Origin: Microplitis mediator
Lineage: Eukaryota; Arthropoda; Insecta; Hymenoptera; Braconidae
Length of the DNA stretch: 64,000 nt
Direction of reading: 5' to 3'
Assembly (NCBI RefSeq): GCF_029852145.1
Contig: NC_079976.1
Span: forward strand, 5,022,001 to 5,086,000
Both the position numbers and the translations under genes were made by a program. The notes under the pieces were generated by a model. That model was not told the origin of the DNA. It saw nothing but the letters and a program-made list of their open reading frames with translations, and searched no databases. Positions 58,941-64,000 of the stretch are shown here, one piece after another (the first letter of the stretch is position 1; each line of letters starts with the position of its first letter).

Positions 58941-59115
58941 ATTGAGGAATACTTAGGCCAGAGTTTATTGACGTTGTCCGGCGGTCTGAAGACGTCGTTA
59001 CCCGTGTGAACTTACTCGAAAGGTTCCATTGTCTCAATCGGTTTTAAAACGCGACTTGTGACGTCCGCTATCGCATTTACGTCCTCAAACTCTCGTCACT
59101 AGTACACACCAAGTG
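58941..59115. promoter_or_regulatory. Complex CG-bearing island
   Basis: TTGTCCGGCGGTCTGAAGAC, GTCGTTACCCGTGTGAAC, AAACGCGACTTGTGACGTCC and related sequence form a sharply bounded block of about 170 bp between A/T-rich flanks. No open frame. It resembles a conserved non-coding element or enhancer. Function is inferred. Confidence 0.3.
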
Positions 59116-61180
59116 TCAAGTGTCATCTTACATCTATTTTTGTTTATTAATTTAATGGCTCTCATATCGACATCACACTCGGAAATTTATTTATCAATTA
59201 TATTTTTTAAATTAAATGACCTCTGATATATTTTATAAATATGAATATCAAAAGATATGTTAATTTAAAAATATAAACGTTCCCATGGTCCGGGGGTCTT
59301 ATTACGTTTAATTTACCCGCGAGCTTCTGCAGTTGGATAATAGTAGGTGGTAACCGCGCCCCCTTAAATCCTGGGGCAGTTTGATTTTTATCCATTCAAA
59401 CTCTTGTTCACTATCATCGCTCGCGGGTCAGTAATCAGAAAAAAAAATAATAAAAGTATAAATTTTGCTGCAACATCAACGCAAACTCAAAACTATTACT
59501 CTCAGCTTATAAAAGTCATATCTTGCATTGTTGGTGTAGTGGATGATCGAACTGATTGCTCACGTTCTATCATCTGCAACAGCAGCAATTAGGAAATCCA
59601 TTTGTCGTAATTGCGCGAATACGCTGGTCCATATAATCAGCTACTGCTTAATCAAACCATTCCCATCTATATATATATTTTTTTTTTTCAATCAACTTTT
59701 ATTACTGTAATTTAAAAAAAAAAAAAACTCTGACTCAAACTTTAATCTGAGAGCTGATAAAACAAATGGTATCACTGAAAGAATGAATGAATGAACGAAT
59801 AAATGAATGAGTGTAATTGGGATTTTAATTATTAGCAATCTATAGATATGAGAATGAATAAAAGTATAAATAATTACGGTTAAAAATTAAATAGGTATAA
59901 CAATTTAAAAGTTACGAGCGTGTGAATCTAGTGTGTTATATCAGTGCCAACGAATTCTTTAAAGTCGGTCAGTAATGAGGCGTGCTTTTATAAAACACGC
60001 GTAGGTGGCCGAGGGCGAGTATTTCTACACAACTCTACACACAAGTATTGTAGAGACAGAGACCCGAGTGTGTAAATTCTGTAGTATAAGTAGTAGTAGT
60101 AGTAGAAGTAGTAGTAGTGAACATTGTACAGTATATAGTAATCGTGTATATAACGACAGGTACAACACACTAACCCATACAAATAAAACGTTACGAGACG
60201 TATTATAGACGTCGCAACGGCCACAGGTGTTCCGCGTAATGGACATCGATGGGACCTGGTGATATTTTATCCATTCCCCGTATACACATCGATGATTATT
60301 TTTAAAGCCTACGGTGAATAAAACGCGTGTAGAAAGTCCACCAACTTTTATATACGCGCTTGCGTAAAATCTTTTTATCCTGTAACACTATATCTCTCTT
60401 TCTCTCTCTCTCTCTTTTTCTCTTTCTCTTAACTATCAAATCATTATTATTTTCTCTTACCGCGGCGTTAACCTCCAGGCAATTTACCTGTAACTAATTT
60501 TATTCAATCGAATAGTATATATATATATATCTATACAAACATATATTAATCGATTTTAAAGTATTAGTCCCGTGGATATTTAAAATTAATCAACATCAAT
60601 AATAATAACGAACTTTTATTTATTTTTGTTTCTCTTTTATACTGGAATTTTTTTAAAGCCAAGTAATCACGAGATAAATTGCCCGGGTGGTTGATGAGCC
60701 GAGATGCGCTAGGGGTTGGTATATATTTGCTTTCGCTGGGGGTTGTATTGCTGGTACGATGATACGACGGCCTTGACCGTGAGTAAAGCCACCCTCGAGC
60801 TGTGCATCTACGCCGTGGATGCACGAGTTAAACCCTGGGAAAATCATCCCCTTATTAATGTATTTATTATTATTTTTATTTTTTTTCCACTCGTCTTTTA
60901 TTTATTATCAGGTTATTGTCATTGACACGAAAGAAAATCAATGCTAAAAATATTAATACGTTTTAACGGCCCTTATTCTATTGCGCTCCAGTGGATTATA
61001 AAATAATTTATGGTTAGAAAAAAAAATAGATAAATAATTACGGAGCAAGTGCGTTTTGTATGGAAAACAAAATTAAATTTGAATTAATCTAATCATTGAT
61101 TTTACTGTATAATAATTTTCATGTGTGTAGACAACATATTTATATATGTATATCATAGCGTAGAGAATGTTTGTACACAA
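59116..61180. other. Mixed non-coding stretch with islands and microsatellites
   Basis: GC-richer islands lie at 59275-59390 (GGTCCGGGGGTC; GGTAACCGCGCCCCC), 59950-60070, 60195-60290 and 60675-60845. Microsatellites are (GAAT)n at 59780-59811, (AGT)n at 60082-60119, CT-rich at 60391-60430 and TA at 60515-60530. Open frames at 60564-60925 on both strands overlap the last island and are unrecognised. Each island could be regulatory. Confidence 0.35.
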
Positions 61181-61345
61181 GAGAATCATGACCCGATTTA
61201 AATTCCCCGTTGTTATATGGGTCAGGGGACGCGCGTGGTGCTATCGATCCCTCTCACCCTCACCCTCATCCACGTTTAGTTCAAGTTCGAGGTCGCTGGC
61301 GTTTCCCTCTCATCCAGGGTTGCTTTGACCCGGGAGTGCATTAAA
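61181..61345. promoter_or_regulatory. Island with nuclear-receptor-like half-sites
   Basis: ATGACCCGA, GGGTCAGGGG, TTCAAGTTCGAGGTCG and TTTGACCCGG lie within about 145 bp. They resemble AGGTCA/GGGTCA half-sites, or a TCAAGTTC-type extended half-site, bound by nuclear receptors. The block is GC-richer than its flanks. Confidence 0.3.
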
Positions 61346-61417
61346 GCTGAACTGCTCGTATGATTACTTTTTATAACTTTCATTTAAATTTTAATTTTTT
61401 TTTATCCCTCGTTATCT

Positions 61418-62191
61418 ATGATACTGGAATCAACTGACGTCTGAAAATGTTTGAATTTTTTTTAAAACGATAAATTTAAAAAAATAGATATTCAAAAGAA
61501 TTGCAAGTTTAGTTTTATTAACTTTCCACATATGCATTTTTTAGTTTTTCGTTTTTTTTTTTTAATTGATTTGTTAAAAAAAAATCAGAAAATTTTAGAT
61601 TGTCTGCTAACTTCAGGATCATGAAATTAACTGATGTCTAAAAATTTTTGAATTTTTTGTTAAACGATAAATTAAAAAAAAAAATATTTGAAAAAATTGC
61701 ACCTATAGTTTTTAAAATTTTCCACATGTGCATTTTTTAGTTTTTTGTTCTTTTAAAAATGAAATTATTAAAAAAATAATTCGAAAATTTTAAATTGTCT
61801 GCTAACTTCAGGATCTTGAAATCAGCTGATGTCGAAGAATTTTTGAATTTTTTTTAAAACGATAAATTATAAAAAAAAATTATTTAAAAAATTATGCGTT
61901 TAGTATTTTTAATTTTTTACACGTGCATTTTTTAGTTTTTCATTTTTTTTTCTAATTGATTTGTTAAAAAAGAATCCAAAAATTTTAAATTGTCTGCTAA
62001 CTTCAGGATCATAAAATTGCTGATGTCTAAAAATTTTTGGATTTTTTTTTAAACGATAAACTAAAAAAAAAAAAAATTTGAAAAAATTGCACTTATAGTT
62101 TTTAAAATTTTCCACATGTGCATTTTTTATTTTTTTGTTGTTTTAAAAAAATAATTAGAAAATTTTTAATTGTCTGGTAACTTTAGGATCA
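61418..62191 (+). repeat. Four-unit head-to-tail array of a ~195 bp MITE (array 2)
   Basis: Units at about 61418-61622, 61623-61816, 61817-62012 and 62013-62191. Each runs TGATGTCTAAAAATTTTTGA, TTAAACGATAAATT, ATTTGAAAAAATTGCAC, CCACATGTGCATTTTTTAGT, then TTGTCTGCTAACTTCAGGAT. The family matches array 1 but is a distinct subfamily (ACTGATGTC instead of AGCCGACGTC at the left, and AAACGATAAATT instead of AAACAGTAAATT). The minus-strand open frame across unit 3 is incidental. Junctions again fuse the terminus of one unit with the subterminus of the next. Confidence 0.9.
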
Positions 62192-64000
62192 CAATTATTT
62201 TTGTTTGTTGATCTGCAATTATAATTTAACATTTAAGATAATAAATAACAACCAGAGATTATTCTTTTTGATGTCTTGACAAATTTTAGTTGACAGGTGT
62301 AAGATTTAAGAGTAGATTATAACGGTATATACTTCTAATAAAATTCTAACGCAATACTCTTGTATGTGTCTATGAATTTGCGTTTAGTTTTATATTTTTA
62401 TTATTTATTTAATTTTTTATTTTTTCTACCAACAATCTCCTTGTGATGTCAGGTTGGCATAGTTTATGCGATTATATCTAGGATCAGTAATTTCATGGCT
62501 TTAAATTAAAAATACCTTTTAATAAATAATAAAGGATAATCATGTTGATCTTTAATTAATCCTTAAATTGTAATTAATTATAAAAAACATTATTTGCTTA
62601 TTATTATAAAAAATAAAAATTATTTATTTATTACAAAACAGATAAACAATCGCGTTAAAAGATATCTCAAGGTCTTAACACACACACCTGTTACCTAACA
62701 AAGAAAGGAACTCAAATTTTTTATTCTTTTTTTCGAGACAACCGAGATCAAGAGACTCTGGTCCACCCACGGATTTAATATTTTTATTATTATTTTTTTT
62801 TTTTCTCCTCAATCCTTTTTTACTGCGGCTTCTCTTCTCAAGTCGTTTGTATTACAAACTTTGTAGGCACTTGAAGCTTCTCTTTCTCTTCTCTTTCAGC
62901 GATATACACGGCAATAAATATTTTTTTTATTTTTTATTATCCTCATATTATATATGTATACAAACACTGACCCAATACAAGTGTAAGAGAGAAAGATTGT
63001 ACGCATGTTTGGTTTATGGTTTATTATAAATATATATATATAAGCAGAGGTAGAGGTAGAGGACTCTCCCAGATTTCCGTCTTCAGAAGCAAAGTCGCTT
63101 CATCGATCGTCTGAGAGCTATATGCTCAGATACATTAAATATAAACATGCAAAGTGTAAGAGATAGGAATATTATAGCAGCCAGCGTGGCGACGTCTCGT
63201 CTCTTACTTCGTTTACTCTTTTATATCTCACTCGCACTCTTATATACACATTACTTTATACTCCATATCACTCTATCTTTAGTTTCATATATATTTGTGT
63301 ACACATATGTATATATATACATATATTTAGTATGGATATTTTATCCTCCTCACTCGCGATCTCTACTCTTCTCATTACTTTCCATATGATACTAATGTCC
63401 TCAACTCGCCTTTGACATTTACGATTCGACTGAAAAAGTATCTTCTGAGTAAAGTTATTCTATTACATCTTCAAAAGATATCAGACAATCGTTGACTTAC
63501 TTATTTACACTATACACATGTGTAATCAATGTCTTTGGAAGTAAATTTTTTAAATCAAATCCATAAAACTTTTTCATTCAATATTTAATGTCTTCCTATT
63601 TGAATTAAATGGAGAATTAAAATTCTTGGAAACTTAGAAAGCTTGAAGAATAAAAATTTTTTCTCACGCCTTAAGCCCAATTTTTTATTTTATTTAAATG
63701 CCAATTGTAATTATTTCGGCAATAAATATAAATATAAATTAAATTAAATGTTTATTAAAATAACTGCTCTGAGTTTATTGCGTTACGTCATCGCGTACAG
63801 AATTAACCTGTAGTTTAAAAACCTGGAAATAGTCGGCGAATTAAAAGAAAACAAAAGCGAACTGACCAAGTGAGCAAATCCTAAAAAAGAAAAATAAAAG
63901 ACCGGGAAGAGAAAAAAAAATACGTGGGGAAAAAAACACGGATGAGACATCAAGGAAACAATTTTTTCGTCTTTTAAATTCTCGACGCCCACTCGTGCCC
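62192..64000. other. Mixed non-coding stretch
   Basis: A/T-rich, with a more complex patch at 63040-63230 (AGGTAGAGGTAGAGGACTC; CATCGATCGTCTGAGAG) and TA microsatellites near 63025-63042 and 63298-63325. Short open frames lack recognised domains. No gene is supported. Confidence 0.45.

Noticed and set aside
60564..60925. Overlapping open frames on both strands
   Set aside because: No recognised domain. They overlap a GC-richer island where stop codons are rarer by composition.

Overview
This is AT-dominated eukaryotic, animal-type DNA. It has long A/T homopolymers, many short microsatellites, TA-flanked miniature inverted-repeat elements, and isolated less AT-biased islands in an otherwise low-complexity background. 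The overall texture resembles an insect, and a hymenopteran such as a parasitoid wasp would fit, but no conserved protein or RNA gene fixes the taxon. There is no bacterial architecture: no operons, ribosome binding sites, CRISPR arrays or insertion sequences.

I found no protein-coding gene I can support. Every open frame is short (up to about 130 codons), many open on non-ATG codons, and most translate low-complexity tracts or repeats. I recognised no tRNA, rRNA, spliceosomal RNA or familiar insect microRNA. The window is best read as one large intergenic or intronic stretch.

Layout. 1-3.6 kb: AT-rich DNA with GC-richer islands and pyrimidine/TA microsatellites. 3.6-9.2 kb: nested TA-flanked elements and a tandem repeat with units of 288, 244 and 161 bp. 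9.2-19.6 kb: AT-rich DNA with island-like candidate regulatory segments and two foldback elements. 19.6-20.2 kb: a nested element with the GGGGCCGTTCATAAA terminus. 20.2-25.9 kb: mixed, with islands near 22.3-22.9 and 23.5 kb. 25.9-28.1 kb: a diverged tandem triplication carrying GCGCATGCGC-type palindromes. 28.7-29.4 kb: a candidate non-coding first exon ending in a consensus donor. 30-36 kb: several promoter- or enhancer-like islands (paired CACGTG, TGACGTCA, TATAAAAG) and two adjacent foldback elements. 39.6-43.7 kb: further inverted-repeat elements, including a long hairpin nested in another element. 45.0-45.9 kb and 56.0-57.05 kb: two more candidate non-coding first exons with + strand donors. 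57.85-58.64 kb and 61.42-62.19 kb: two four-unit arrays built from a ~200 bp inverted-repeat element that also occurs singly elsewhere in the window.

Working interpretation (inference): the window is the regulatory and promoter landscape of a + strand gene whose coding exons lie outside it, with several alternative 5' UTR exons. That landscape has been colonised by a few related families of non-autonomous DNA transposons. The most distinctive structure is the repeated conversion of one dispersed inverted-repeat element into head-to-tail arrays with compressed junctions.
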